A DNA stretch of 64,000 nucleotides from Draconibacterium mangrovi (lineage in GTDB: Bacteria; Bacteroidota; Bacteroidia; Bacteroidales; Prolixibacteraceae): assembly GCF_010586825.1 (NCBI RefSeq), contig NZ_JAAAGB010000001.1:496001-560000 (forward strand), in the 5' to 3' direction. Positions 56,028 through 64,000 of the stretch are shown here, one piece after another (the first letter of the stretch is position 1; the number at the start of each line of letters is the position of its first letter). The notes under the pieces were generated by a model. That model saw only the letters and a program-made list of their open reading frames with translations. It had not been told where the DNA came from and ran no database searches. Made by a program: the position numbers and the translations under genes.

Positions 56028-57863
56028 ATGAAAACATTTTTACACACTTTTAAATTCATCGCCATTTTTATAATTGCCATAACTCTTTATGGCTGCCCGG
56101 TGTTTAAGTCGATTAAGTACCCAAAAACGGTTTACCTTGGCGATACAGTAACCGTTCGAGTGAATGTCGACGTTAGGGAGGCTCCCAACAATTATGGAGC
56201 CCTCCTTGAAGTTTTTCTCCCCGAAGGATGGGAACTTACTGACAGCGTAATTGAGCTTAATGGACTAAATTATCCGACTAAAACCTTAAGACATCATCTG
56301 TGGGATGACGACGGATACTGGAGCGTAACGGTTTCGGATGAAATTATAGCAGATAACGTTCTATTTGATCTGGAAATGCGAAATACAAAATCAACTCCAT
56401 CAGTAGATACATTTCGTATAAGTTTTATAACCGAGGATATGTTCTATCAACGCGAAAAGGAATTTGCAATTCGTTCCGTAAACGATGATAATGTTCCCAC
56501 TCAACTGATTTGCAATGACGGTATGCTTGAATGGAAGAGTCCGAATAATAATACAGATACGAAAGGTTATTTTGTTTACGATAACTACAATTCGTGGTTT
56601 ACTAACGATACTAAAGTTAATGTAGATGCAGGAATGCAGCTGCACCGTTATTCAGTATCAGCAGTAACGAACGACAACACGGAACATGCAATGAATGATA
56701 CCCTGTTCATATTTCATGGAGATACACTTTTTGTAGCCGAATCGGGAAATTACATAAATGAAGGAACGGCAGTCAACCCACTGAGATCATTAAAAATGGC
56801 CTTGAATATAATTGATGAAGACTATATTCTGGACAAGGATAAATGCATTCGCCTGCTGGATGGTGATTATTATCTTAATCATAGTGTAGAGTTGCGCGAC
56901 CGGATTTCTCTTATTGGCAACGGCCCGCAAAACTCTCAAATTTTTTGCACAAATACAGGAAATGGCATCATTTCAATGGATGTGAACAACGGATTCACGA
57001 TTGCAAACCTAAGTATCCTTTCTCAGCAAAACCATACTATCCTCGACCTAAGTACCTTATTCCCAGCGGAACCTAAATTAACACTAAGCAATGTTCAGCT
57101 TTACAATACCGGAAGTGCATCATTTGGATTAAGAAGTATTTCCACAAATTTGATTCTTGATCATTTTCTGGTAGTAGGAATGGATAGTATCGGAGTTATA
57201 AGTTCATCAGGTCAAATTACAAACTCTGTAATTGTAGAAAATAATATTGGGTTATCTCCAATCGGTAACATATTAGTAACCGGCTCAGTACGAATTGTAA
57301 ACAGTATATTTTTCGACAATCAAACCTCCATAACAGAGAGTCCTTCACACCTTACAATCGATAACACGATTATAGATCAGAAATGGACAAGCTACGGAGA
57401 AGGAAATTTTTATGCTGATCCACTATTTATCGATGATGAGAATTACCCTTATTTACTTGATCCGAACAGCCCGGCCGTTGATGCTGCCATTGATTCGGCA
57501 AAATACTGCGATCCTTCCTCTTTGGAAGACGTTCAAATGGCGCGATTTCCCGCGCGTGGAACCATTGTTGGTGACCTTGGCATATATGGCGGTGGAGGAA
57601 ATGACTATCGCACAAATATTATTTCACATCGTGTATATCATGATTTGGAAATTTATCCCAACCCTGTAAAAGATGTTTTAACAGTACGTTGGCCAAATAA
57701 CAAAAACCCGGATAGAATGTGGCTTTCGAATGTTAATGGCATGAAATTAAAGCTCATCTATCAGAACAATCAAATTGATTTAAACACTTATGCTCCGGGA
57801 TTGTACATACTGTTTGCCGAAATTGACGGGAAGTATTACAGATCGAAAATCATTAAAAATTAA
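56028..57863 (+). CDS. Secreted beta-helix-like protein with T9SS sorting domain and lipobox
   Basis: A 611-residue protein. The N-terminus is a signal sequence ending in a lipobox (LYGC, Cys23). Residues 30-170 are strand-rich (YPKTVYLGDTVTVRV), and 250-480 look like a right-handed parallel beta-helix of the pectate-lyase/DUF1565 kind (GTAVNPLRSLKMALNII, LIGNGPQNSQIF, ITNSVIVENNIG). The last 75 residues are a type A T9SS sorting domain (LEIYPNPVKDVLTVRW to YYRSKIIKN). The coexistence of a lipobox and a T9SS tail is unusual, since T9SS cargo is normally cleaved by signal peptidase I; Cys23 may be incidental. Its activity is unknown; polysaccharide binding or cleavage is possible. Confidence 0.75.
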   Translation: MKTFLHTFKFIAIFIIAITLYGCPVFKSIKYPKTVYLGDTVTVRVNVDVREAPNNYGALLEVFLPEGWELTDSVIELNGLNYPTKTLRHHLWDDDGYWSVTVSDEIIADNVLFDLEMRNTKSTPSVDTFRISFITEDMFYQREKEFAIRSVNDDNVPTQLICNDGMLEWKSPNNNTDTKGYFVYDNYNSWFTNDTKVNVDAGMQLHRYSVSAVTNDNTEHAMNDTLFIFHGDTLFVAESGNYINEGTAVNPLRSLKMALNIIDEDYILDKDKCIRLLDGDYYLNHSVELRDRISLIGNGPQNSQIFCTNTGNGIISMDVNNGFTIANLSILSQQNHTILDLSTLFPAEPKLTLSNVQLYNTGSASFGLRSISTNLILDHFLVVGMDSIGVISSSGQITNSVIVENNIGLSPIGNILVTGSVRIVNSIFFDNQTSITESPSHLTIDNTIIDQKWTSYGEGNFYADPLFIDDENYPYLLDPNSPAVDAAIDSAKYCDPSSLEDVQMARFPARGTIVGDLGIYGGGGNDYRTNIISHRVYHDLEIYPNPVKDVLTVRWPNNKNPDRMWLSNVNGMKLKLIYQNNQIDLNTYAPGLYILFAEIDGKYYRSKIIKN

Positions 57864-57986
57864 ACAAGCTTATTCGTTAACGCGATGTTAAAGTTTATTT
57901 TTTGTGCCTCACATCACAACATTTCAAAATCAAATTGTGTTATATAGTACTGTTTTTTGATTTTACGGTACCGATAATAGAACATA

Positions 57987-58607
57987 ATGATTAGGAATTT
58001 ACTATATAGTCTGTCCCCCAGGCGCTTATTGATATTAAACCGATATTACCGCATTACGCAGTTTTATCCGTTTCTGAAAAGCACTGCCTACAAAGCTGCA
58101 ACAATAGCAGCAGTTTTTGTGCTGTTGCTGGTTAGCCTCGAAATTTTTCTGTTGGATTTCAATTTAATTCTCAATAATCTGGTGAATACCTATTCGCCGA
58201 AAATTATTTATTCGGTATTTCTGTTATCCGAAACATTTTTAGGATTGGTACCACCTGAAATGTTTATCGCCTGGGCATCGAAACTGGAAATTCCATGGGG
58301 AGCGCTGTTTATTTTAGCAACCTTATCGTACATTGGCGGCGTAATTTCGTACTTCCTGGGAACACGCCTGTTTCTCATTCCTTCGGTTAAAAATCACATC
58401 GAAAATAAAATTCAAAAACACATTGTCAATCTGCGAAAATGGGGTGGAATTTTCGTTTTTCTTGGGGCTGTTTCGCCTGTTCCCCACTCTGTTGTAAGCC
58501 TGGCATCTGGACTTATCGGATACAATTTCAAAAACTACTTGCTGTGGTCGCTCTTTAGGTATTTTCGCTTTGTAATTTATGCGTTCGTAATTTTCGGGAT
58601 TTTCTAA
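57987..58607 (+). CDS. VTT/DedA-like integral membrane protein
   Basis: A 206-residue membrane protein with about five hydrophobic segments. The LVPPEMFIAWASK turn and RKWGGIFVFLGAVSPVPHSVVSLASGLIGY, with its conserved Gly, Phe and Pro-His residues, have the layout of the SNARE-associated/VTT (DedA-like) domain, members of which flip or handle undecaprenyl-phosphate or phospholipids. The assignment is by pattern and a more distant family is possible. It stands alone, 123 bases after the T9SS-tailed gene. Confidence 0.65.
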   Translation: MIRNLLYSLSPRRLLILNRYYRITQFYPFLKSTAYKAATIAAVFVLLLVSLEIFLLDFNLILNNLVNTYSPKIIYSVFLLSETFLGLVPPEMFIAWASKLEIPWGALFILATLSYIGGVISYFLGTRLFLIPSVKNHIENKIQKHIVNLRKWGGIFVFLGAVSPVPHSVVSLASGLIGYNFKNYLLWSLFRYFRFVIYAFVIFGIF

Positions 58608-59092
58608 GCATTTCTTAGCCTGTCCCGTTTATCTGGTGAATCGAATACGTTGAGAGTTTCCAGATTCATTGCCATCGAACAGCTTCGTATCAGATTAATA
58701 ATAAACATTCCATTTCGCTTTATTTCATTAATATAAAACGAAACTACACAGCTCCATTTTCCTTTTTTTGTTGAGAATTTATTTTACTTCTAGGCTGTTC
58801 AAATATCTGTAACCAGATAATAACTTAATAATACAACCACTACTCTTTTACGCGTTTTATTCGGGTTTATAAATTTCTAATTGTGTTCAGAAGCAAGTCG
58901 GGATTTTAAAATTATCAACTAAACTTTCAATGAATAAAGAATCCAATTGTGTTTTAATCCATGAAAGGATATGCAAATCCCAAAAAACGGCTTTATTTTT
59001 TGAACCTATATGATTACAGAAATAGTTATTCTGTTTTCGAGATTTACTGTGAACAAAGAAATACGCTTTGAACATAAGCATATATCTTTTCT
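58608..59092. other. Intergenic region before the ECF sigma gene
   Basis: The 527 bases between the VTT-like gene and the sigma factor are A+T-rich and contain no convincing gene. Two small hairpins are visible: 58713-58743 (11-bp arms, one mismatch, TTTCGCTTTAT against ATAAAACGAAA) and 58804-58819 (TATCTG/CAGATA, perfect, 4-base loop). Neither has a T tract. The sigma-gene promoter begins at 59093. Confidence 0.5.
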
Positions 59093-59123
59093 TTTGGTGT
59101 TCATTTATATATTTCTATATTTG
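59093..59123 (+). promoter_or_regulatory. Bacteroidota housekeeping promoter of the ECF sigma gene
   Basis: TTTG at 59093-59096, exactly 19 bases of spacer, and TATATTTG at 59116-59123 match the TTTG / TAnnTTTG consensus of the Bacteroidota primary sigma factor. The ATG at 59135 lies only 11 bases after the -7 box, so the transcript would have a very short leader. Confidence 0.65.
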
Positions 59124-59134
59124 ACATTATTGAT

Positions 59135-59743
59135 ATGGACAGACCAACAGCCATACTAAACCTAAAAGACCTTAATCTCACCGAATTAAACAATTTGATG
59201 AGTTTGTATTCTGATTCATTGTATCTTTTTGTATATGGAATTACAAAACACAAAGAGACCGCAGAGGAATTGGTAAGTGATGTATTCGTAAAACTATGGA
59301 ACAATCGAGATGAATATTCGTCAATTAGAAATATTCGCTCGTATTTGTTTGTTTTAGCCCGGAATGAAAGCATTTCTTTTCTTCGAAAGAAGAAACAACA
59401 AACAATAAATATTGATGAATTTGGCGACTATTGGGTAACGCCATTGGACACCGAGGATTCTGAGACTTTCCCTCCAGAAGTAATCGAAAAAATTAATGAG
59501 GCAATTGAGTTGCTGCCTTCAAAATGTAAAATGGCATTTAGTTTAGCCAAAATTAACGGGCTGAAATATAAGGAGGTAGCTGAGATAATGAAAATATCTC
59601 CGTGGACAGTAAAAAATCATGTGGCTTATGCTCTCGAAAAGATTTGCAAACATGTTGGAATTATCAACAATAATCAAACCGTTTCGAGCTCAGATATATG
59701 TCTTTTTATGATTTTATTAAACCAAAAGGAAGTAACTCGTTAA
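59135..59743 (+). CDS. ECF RNA polymerase sigma factor
   Basis: A 202-residue extracytoplasmic-function sigma-70 factor. Region 2 spans about residues 20-90 (YLFVYGITKHKETAEELVSD, then VKLWNNRDEY and the RSYLFVLARNESISFLRKKK DNA-binding end); region 4 spans about 130-180 (KINGLKYKEVAEIMKISPWTVKNHVAYAL). It is followed by a FecR-type anti-sigma gene and a SusC receptor with an STN domain, so it should be released when the receptor binds its substrate and then activate this locus. Its own promoter is a housekeeping one. Confidence 0.94.
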   Translation: MDRPTAILNLKDLNLTELNNLMSLYSDSLYLFVYGITKHKETAEELVSDVFVKLWNNRDEYSSIRNIRSYLFVLARNESISFLRKKKQQTINIDEFGDYWVTPLDTEDSETFPPEVIEKINEAIELLPSKCKMAFSLAKINGLKYKEVAEIMKISPWTVKNHVAYALEKICKHVGIINNNQTVSSSDICLFMILLNQKEVTR

Positions 59744-59764
59744 TGTTTTACCCCATAAAACTAA

Positions 59765-59814
59765 CTTCCGCCAAAAAAAACATTTTTTTTTATAGCCCAT
59801 TTTTTTGCTTCCGC
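59765..59814. repeat. CTTCCGC direct repeats around A8 and T9 tracts
   Basis: CTTCCGC occurs at 59765-59771 and 59808-59814. Between them lie an A8 run, a C-A step, a T9 run and a T7 run. It sits 22 bases after the sigma stop and 85 bases before the fecR-type start, so it may be a control site or a weak terminator between the two genes. Confidence 0.35.
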
Positions 59815-59898
59815 GTCATATGAGTATATGATGCTGCACAACCATCTAATCAAAAAAAAGCAAGAAGCTAAGAATTTATTAATTGGGCTTAACTTAAA

Positions 59899-60864
59899 AT
59901 GACGGAGAACAATCAAAATCTACATAAAATATCTGAATACTTTTCAGGAGAACATGAACAGGAAACGGTGAAAAGTGAACTTGACCAGCATCCGGAATCT
60001 TCTGAATTATTTAATTGGGTTAGTGCATTCTGGACAAAACTTCGTCCTCACTCACCGGAAAGTTCTGAAACAATCAGACAATTAACATTGCAAAAAATTA
60101 ATCAGAAGAAGAAATCGAAAAATCTTTTGTTCTGGAACTTCGCAAAGTATGCTGCAATATTTATACTTCTGATATCCACTGGCACTGCTACCTATTATTT
60201 TATCAACAAGGAAACAAATCCAAATATAATCACTGTCTACAGTGGTATTGGAGAAATTAAAAGTGTGAGTTTGCCTGATGGATCTGTGGCCTGGTTAAAT
60301 GCTCAGTCGCAAATGAGTTATCCGGAAAAGTTTACGAACAAACGAGCAGTTAAAATTACCGGCGAAGTATATTTTGAGGTTGAGCACGATGAAAAAAATA
60401 CATTTACTGTTCATTCAAAATATGTAAACATTGAAGTTTACGGAACCAAATTTATGGTGAGTACATACGGTGATAATCCGAATGTTTCTACCTGCCTGTT
60501 TGAAGGGAGCATTGCAATGGAAGTTCCGACAATTAAGAAAACTTTGGAGTTAAGACCTGGCAATTTGGTTACTCTGGAAAAATCAACAATGAATATTACA
60601 AAAGAAGAGAATGGTGCAGAAGGGCTAAACAAGTGGATTTCAGGAGGCATATCATTTTATAATGAGCCGCTTAGCGAAATTGCCAAAAAGCTACAGCGCA
60701 AATTTGGAACAGAGATTGCAATCGAGGGAAGCAAAATTCAATGCATGAAACTAACTGCTGATTTCGAAGAAGAGAATCTGCATCAGATTCTTACTTATAT
60801 GTGCAGTTACGCAGGATTAAAATTCGAAAAAACGAAAAAAGGATATTTAATAAAACTAAACTAA
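59899..60864 (+). CDS. FecR family anti-sigma factor
   Basis: A 321-residue single-pass inner-membrane protein. The cytoplasmic N-terminus (about residues 1-80) should bind the sigma factor; the membrane helix is about 82-101 (AKYAAIFILLISTGTATYYF). The periplasmic FecR domain (about 105-215) contains VSLPDGSVAWLNAQSQMSYPE and GEVYFEVEHD; a DUF4974-type C-terminal domain (about 250-320, FYNEPLSEIAKKLQRKFG) is the STN-contacting part in such systems. It is between the sigma and susC-type genes, as is normal for trans-envelope signalling. Confidence 0.94.
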   Translation: MTENNQNLHKISEYFSGEHEQETVKSELDQHPESSELFNWVSAFWTKLRPHSPESSETIRQLTLQKINQKKKSKNLLFWNFAKYAAIFILLISTGTATYYFINKETNPNIITVYSGIGEIKSVSLPDGSVAWLNAQSQMSYPEKFTNKRAVKITGEVYFEVEHDEKNTFTVHSKYVNIEVYGTKFMVSTYGDNPNVSTCLFEGSIAMEVPTIKKTLELRPGNLVTLEKSTMNITKEENGAEGLNKWISGGISFYNEPLSEIAKKLQRKFGTEIAIEGSKIQCMKLTADFEEENLHQILTYMCSYAGLKFEKTKKGYLIKLN

Positions 60865-60888
60865 TTGCCTATGTAAAACGCCAAAAAA

Positions 60889-60922
60889 GGGCAACGATAA
60901 ATGCGCCACATTTTCGATGCCC
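60889..60922 (+). other. Imperfect hairpin between the fecR-type and susC-type genes
   Basis: GGGCA pairs with TGCCC, extended inside by CGA/TCG with one mismatch. There is no T tract, so it may be an attenuator or an mRNA stability element separating anti-sigma from receptor levels rather than a terminator. Confidence 0.3.
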
Positions 60923-60969
60923 TGATTCCTAATTAACGATAAAGGTATAATCGCTAATCAAACAAATTT

Positions 60970-63900
60970 ATGAAAAAAATTAACGTATGGAAGGTGTACC
61001 ATTGGAGTATACCTTGCAAATTGCTACTAACAATGAAACTAACGTTTGCATTTACATTTTTCTTAACATTTGCACTAAATGCAACTACAATTTATTCGCA
61101 GGGAATAAAGATTGATACAGATGTTGAGCAGACGACACTTAAAGACCTGTTTGAACAAATTAAAGCTCAGTCTGAATACCGCTTTTTATACAACAATGAC
61201 CTGGTTAACGACGAGCAAAAGGTTGACATTAATTTTGAAGAGGGAACAATAGAAGAAGTTCTGACAAGTTCACTGAAAAAGTTAAATCTGTCGTATCGCA
61301 TATTCGACAAGCAAATAATGGTTTATCCTACACCACTACAGCAGAAAGAGCTACAACAAAAACACGTTGTAAAGGGAATTGTAACTGACGCTTCAGGAGC
61401 TCCATTGCCTGGAGTAACGGTTGTAGTTGTGGGAAGCAGCAGAGGGGTTATCACCGATGTTGATGGAAATTTTGAAATAGATATTGATCCTGCGGGTCAG
61501 CTTCTTTTCTCGTTTATTGGAATGTCCGATCAACAAATCGAAGTAAGTAACAGAACGGTTATCAACGTAATTCTGCAAGAAAAATCAGAGGAACTTGAAG
61601 ATGTTACCGTAGTTGCTTTCGCGAAACAAAAGAAAGAAAGCGTTTTAGCATCTATCACAACAATTGATGCCGGAGACTTAAAAGTTCCTTCAAGCAACCT
61701 TACTACTGCCTTTGCCGGTCGTGTTTCGGGATTGATTTCCTATCAACGAAGCGGGGAACCTGGCCAGGACGACGCAAGCTTCTTTGTGCGTGGTGTTACT
61801 TCTTTTACTTATGCACGCGGGCCACTTATTTTGATTGACGGAGTTGAAATGTCCTCATCAGATTTAGCGAGAATTCAGCCGGATGACATCGCCAGTTTCT
61901 CGATTATGAAAGATGCAGCTGCAACCGCACTTTATGGCGCCCGAGGTGCAAATGGTGTAATCATGGTTACAACAAAGGAAGGAAAGGAAGGAAAAGCACA
62001 GATATCTTTCCGTTATGAAACATCCTTTTCCATGCCTACCCAAGAGGTAGATTTAGCAGATCCGCTTACCTATATGAGATTAAACAATGAAGCGGTTTTA
62101 ACACGAAATCCACTGTCTCCGATTCCATATTCAATGGAAAAAATAGAAAGTACCGAAAGAGGTGCTAACCAATTGGTTTATCCTGCAACTGACTGGTACA
62201 ATACATTATTTAAGAATTACACTATTAACCACCGGGCCAACTTCAATGTAAGTGGTGGTGGAAAAATTGCCAGATATTACATTGCTGCGACGTACAACCA
62301 GGATTACGGTATTCTCAAAGTAGATAAGCAAAATAATTTCAATAACAATATCGACCTGAAACGTTACCTGCTTCGTTCGAATGTGAATATAAATATCACG
62401 CCAACAACAGAAGCTGTTGTCAGGTTGCATGGAACGTTCGACGACTACACCGGACCTATTGACGGAGGATCTGACCTGTACCAAAAAGTAATGCGAACCG
62501 ATCCGGTACTGTTTCCGGCTTATTACCCACATACCGAAGAAACATCGCATATAAAACACATCCTTTTTGGTAACTACGATCAAGGCCAGTACATAAATCC
62601 ATACGCTGATATGGTAAAAGGATATAAAGACTATACAAAATCTCTTTTCCTTGCTCAGTTTGAGGTAAAACAGAAGCTCGACTTCATAACACAAGGGTTA
62701 AATATTCGAGGTTTATTCAGTACAAACAGGTATTCATTCTTTGATGTATCTCGTTATTACAACCCGTTCTATTATAACATCACAGGTTACGACAAATACG
62801 AGGATACTTATCAACTTTACAGTTTAAATCCCGAAAGCGGAACTGATTACCTCACCTATAACGAAGGAGATAAAAACATTACAACTACTACTTATTCTGA
62901 AGTGGCGATCAATTACGACCGTACGTTTAACGATAAACACTCCATAAGTGGTTTGTTGGTTTCAACCATGAGAAACTATCTTGAAGCAAATGCCGGTTCT
63001 TTGGCCTTGTCTCTTCCTGCAAGAAACATGGGAGTCTCTGGTCGTTTTACTTATTCTTATGACAGTAGATACTTTACTGAATTCAACTTTGGTTACAACG
63101 GTTCAGAAAGATTTGCAAAGAAAGAGCGTTTTGGTTTTTTCCCATCGATGGGTCTGGCATGGATCGCATCGAACGAGAAATTTTGGACAGACGGCCTCAA
63201 ACGAATCGTCTCGAACTTTAAATTAAAAGGTACGTACGGTTTGGTGGGAAATGACGCCATTGGCGATAAAGATGACCGTTTCTTCTACCTATCAGAAGTT
63301 AACATGAATTCTGGAAACCGGAATTTTGTTTTCGGAGAAGACCTTCAGTACTATTCGAATGGCGTAGAAATCAGCAGATACTCTAACGACCTGATTACCT
63401 GGGAAACGGCAAGAAAACTTAATCTGGGTGCAGAAATCGGACTGTTCGAAAAAATGGATATCATAGTTGATGTATACCGGGAACACCGAAGCAATATATT
63501 AATGAACCGTTCCAGTATTCCAACAACAATGGGACTAAATGCAACTCCTCAGGCAAACATTGGAGAGGCAATTGGCCGTGGAATAGACTTCTCTCTCGAC
63601 TATAACCAAGCATTTGATAATGGATGGTGGCTAACCGGAAGAGTAAACTTTACTTATGCAAAAGCAGAATATAAAGTTTACGAAGAAGTAGATAATACCT
63701 TAACTCCATGGTTGAGCCATATCGGACGCCCTGTAACACAACAGTGGGGATATGTTGCCGAACGTTTGTTTGTTGATGAATATGAAGTAGAAAACAGCCC
63801 TACGCAAACTTTTGGCGAATACATGGGGGGAGATATTAAATACCGAGATATAAATAACGACGGTATTATTTCAAGTTTAGACCGTGTTCCAATCGGATAT

Positions 63901-64000
63901 CCAACGGAGCCGGAAATTATCTATGGATTTGGATTTTCTTCCGGCTACAAAGGCTTTGATTTCTCCTGCTTCTTCCAGGGCCTTGCACACGAATCATTTT
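60970..64000 (+). CDS. SusC/RagA-type TonB-dependent transducer with STN domain, C-terminus beyond window
   Basis: The frame is open from ATG 60970 to the right edge (1010 codons). Signal sequence about residues 1-43 (ending YSQ), STN domain about 45-118 (LKDLFEQIKAQSEYRFLY), CarboxypepD_reg-like domain about 133-205 (VKGIVTDASGAPLPGVTVV), TonB plug about 215-330 (FFVRGVTSF, LILIDGVEM, MKDAAATALYGARGANGVIMV), then barrel strands. This is the SusC/RagA family, importing oligosaccharides or peptides with a SusD partner that should follow downstream. The STN domain plus the adjoining sigma and FecR genes identify it as a signal-transducing receptor that controls its own locus. It is separate from the TTG-started TonB receptor near 20 kb. 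Confidence 0.95.
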   Translation, partial: MKKINVWKVYHWSIPCKLLLTMKLTFAFTFFLTFALNATTIYSQGIKIDTDVEQTTLKDLFEQIKAQSEYRFLYNNDLVNDEQKVDINFEEGTIEEVLTSSLKKLNLSYRIFDKQIMVYPTPLQQKELQQKHVVKGIVTDASGAPLPGVTVVVVGSSRGVITDVDGNFEIDIDPAGQLLFSFIGMSDQQIEVSNRTVINVILQEKSEELEDVTVVAFAKQKKESVLASITTIDAGDLKVPSSNLTTAFAGRVSGLISYQRSGEPGQDDASFFVRGVTSFTYARGPLILIDGVEMSSSDLARIQPDDIASFSIMKDAAATALYGARGANGVIMVTTKEGKEGKAQISFRYETSFSMPTQEVDLADPLTYMRLNNEAVLTRNPLSPIPYSMEKIESTERGANQLVYPATDWYNTLFKNYTINHRANFNVSGGGKIARYYIAATYNQDYGILKVDKQNNFNNNIDLKRYLLRSNVNINITPTTEAVVRLHGTFDDYTGPIDGGSDLYQKVMRTDPVLFPAYYPHTEETSHIKHILFGNYDQGQYINPYADMVKGYKDYTKSLFLAQFEVKQKLDFITQGLNIRGLFSTNRYSFFDVSRYYNPFYYNITGYDKYEDTYQLYSLNPESGTDYLTYNEGDKNITTTTYSEVAINYDRTFNDKHSISGLLVSTMRNYLEANAGSLALSLPARNMGVSGRFTYSYDSRYFTEFNFGYNGSERFAKKERFGFFPSMGLAWIASNEKFWTDGLKRIVSNFKLKGTYGLVGNDAIGDKDDRFFYLSEVNMNSGNRNFVFGEDLQYYSNGVEISRYSNDLITWETARKLNLGAEIGLFEKMDIIVDVYREHRSNILMNRSSIPTTMGLNATPQANIGEAIGRGIDFSLDYNQAFDNGWWLTGRVNFTYAKAEYKVYEEVDNTLTPWLSHIGRPVTQQWGYVAERLFVDEYEVENSPTQTFGEYMGGDIKYRDINNDGIISSLDRVPIGYPTEPEIIYGFGFSSGYKGFDFSCFFQGLAHESF

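Noticed and set aside
57864-57986. Terminator after the T9SS-tailed gene (TTAAC/GTTAA stem with later T6)
   Set aside because: Only a 5-bp A/T-rich stem, with the T run nine bases away; too weak to call.
58887-59081. 64-codon minus-strand frame in the gap before the ECF sigma gene
   Set aside because: No start signal, promoter or recognisable motif; composition fits translated A+T-rich spacer.
60930-60969. TATAAT-like box (GGTATAATCG) before the SusC-type gene as a classic sigma-70 promoter
   Set aside because: Bacteroidota primary sigma factor uses TTTG / TAnnTTTG, and no TTGACA-like box is at the right distance.
62206-62694. 162-codon minus-strand frame inside the SusC-type gene
   Set aside because: Antisense shadow of a clear receptor barrel; hydrophobic composition comes from complemented strand codons.

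Overview
The window comes from a Bacteroidota chromosome, most likely a marine or sediment member of the Marinilabiliales/Prolixibacteraceae type; that placement is inference. Supporting signs are type IX secretion C-terminal sorting domains, a SusC-like TonB receptor with an ECF sigma/FecR pair, DUF4249 and LVIVD lipoproteins, TamA/TamB, promoters of the TTTG-N19-TAnnTTTG kind and scarce Shine-Dalgarno sequences. I see no tRNA, rRNA, CRISPR array, insertion sequence or prophage.

Layout. 1-7.3 kb: a PfkB-family (adenosine-kinase-like) gene cut by the left edge, a secreted GH3 beta-glucosidase, a type II NADH dehydrogenase, a subclass B1-type metallo-beta-lactamase with all six zinc ligands, and an MFS transporter. 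7.4-13.1 kb (minus): a TGS/ThrRS-like plus uridine-kinase-like fusion, UvrA and a lytic transglycosylase. 13.3-21.7 kb (minus): a six-gene, tightly coupled envelope operon (TTG-started TonB receptor, DUF4249 lipoprotein, MG2/plug-like protein, two uncharacterised secreted proteins, LVIVD lipoprotein) ending in a hairpin terminator. This is the best candidate in the window for an undescribed system. 21.8-29.1 kb: a secreted M14 carboxypeptidase, a divergent PEP carboxylase with changes in its allosteric and glycine-loop residues, and small proteins. 29.2-38.2 kb (minus): a 2362-residue subtilisin with a T9SS tail, then a TPR/LuxR-type regulator.

38.3-46.2 kb: TamB, TamA and an App1-type phosphatidate phosphatase on the minus strand, divergent from a diacylglycerol/sphingosine-kinase-like lipid kinase, which together suggest a phospholipid-handling locus. 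46.2-50.3 kb: small stress-type membrane proteins (AI-2E-like permease, YihY/BrkB, YtxH, YqjE-like and an accessory protein resembling the yqjD-yqjE-yqjK arrangement), with a 25-bp perfect hairpin between convergent genes. 50.4-54.9 kb: a soluble PAS hybrid histidine kinase with Hpt domain, a sigma-54-dependent NtrC-type regulator and a lone receiver, ending at a terminator.

55.3-64 kb: looks more A+T-rich by eye. It holds a 709-bp gap with a possible MerR remnant, a lipobox-plus-T9SS beta-helix protein, a VTT/DedA-like membrane protein, a 527-bp gap, and then an ECF sigma factor, a FecR anti-sigma factor and a SusC-family transducer with an STN domain that runs off the right edge. This last trio is the start of a trans-envelope-regulated glycan-uptake locus whose SusD and enzymes would lie beyond the window.
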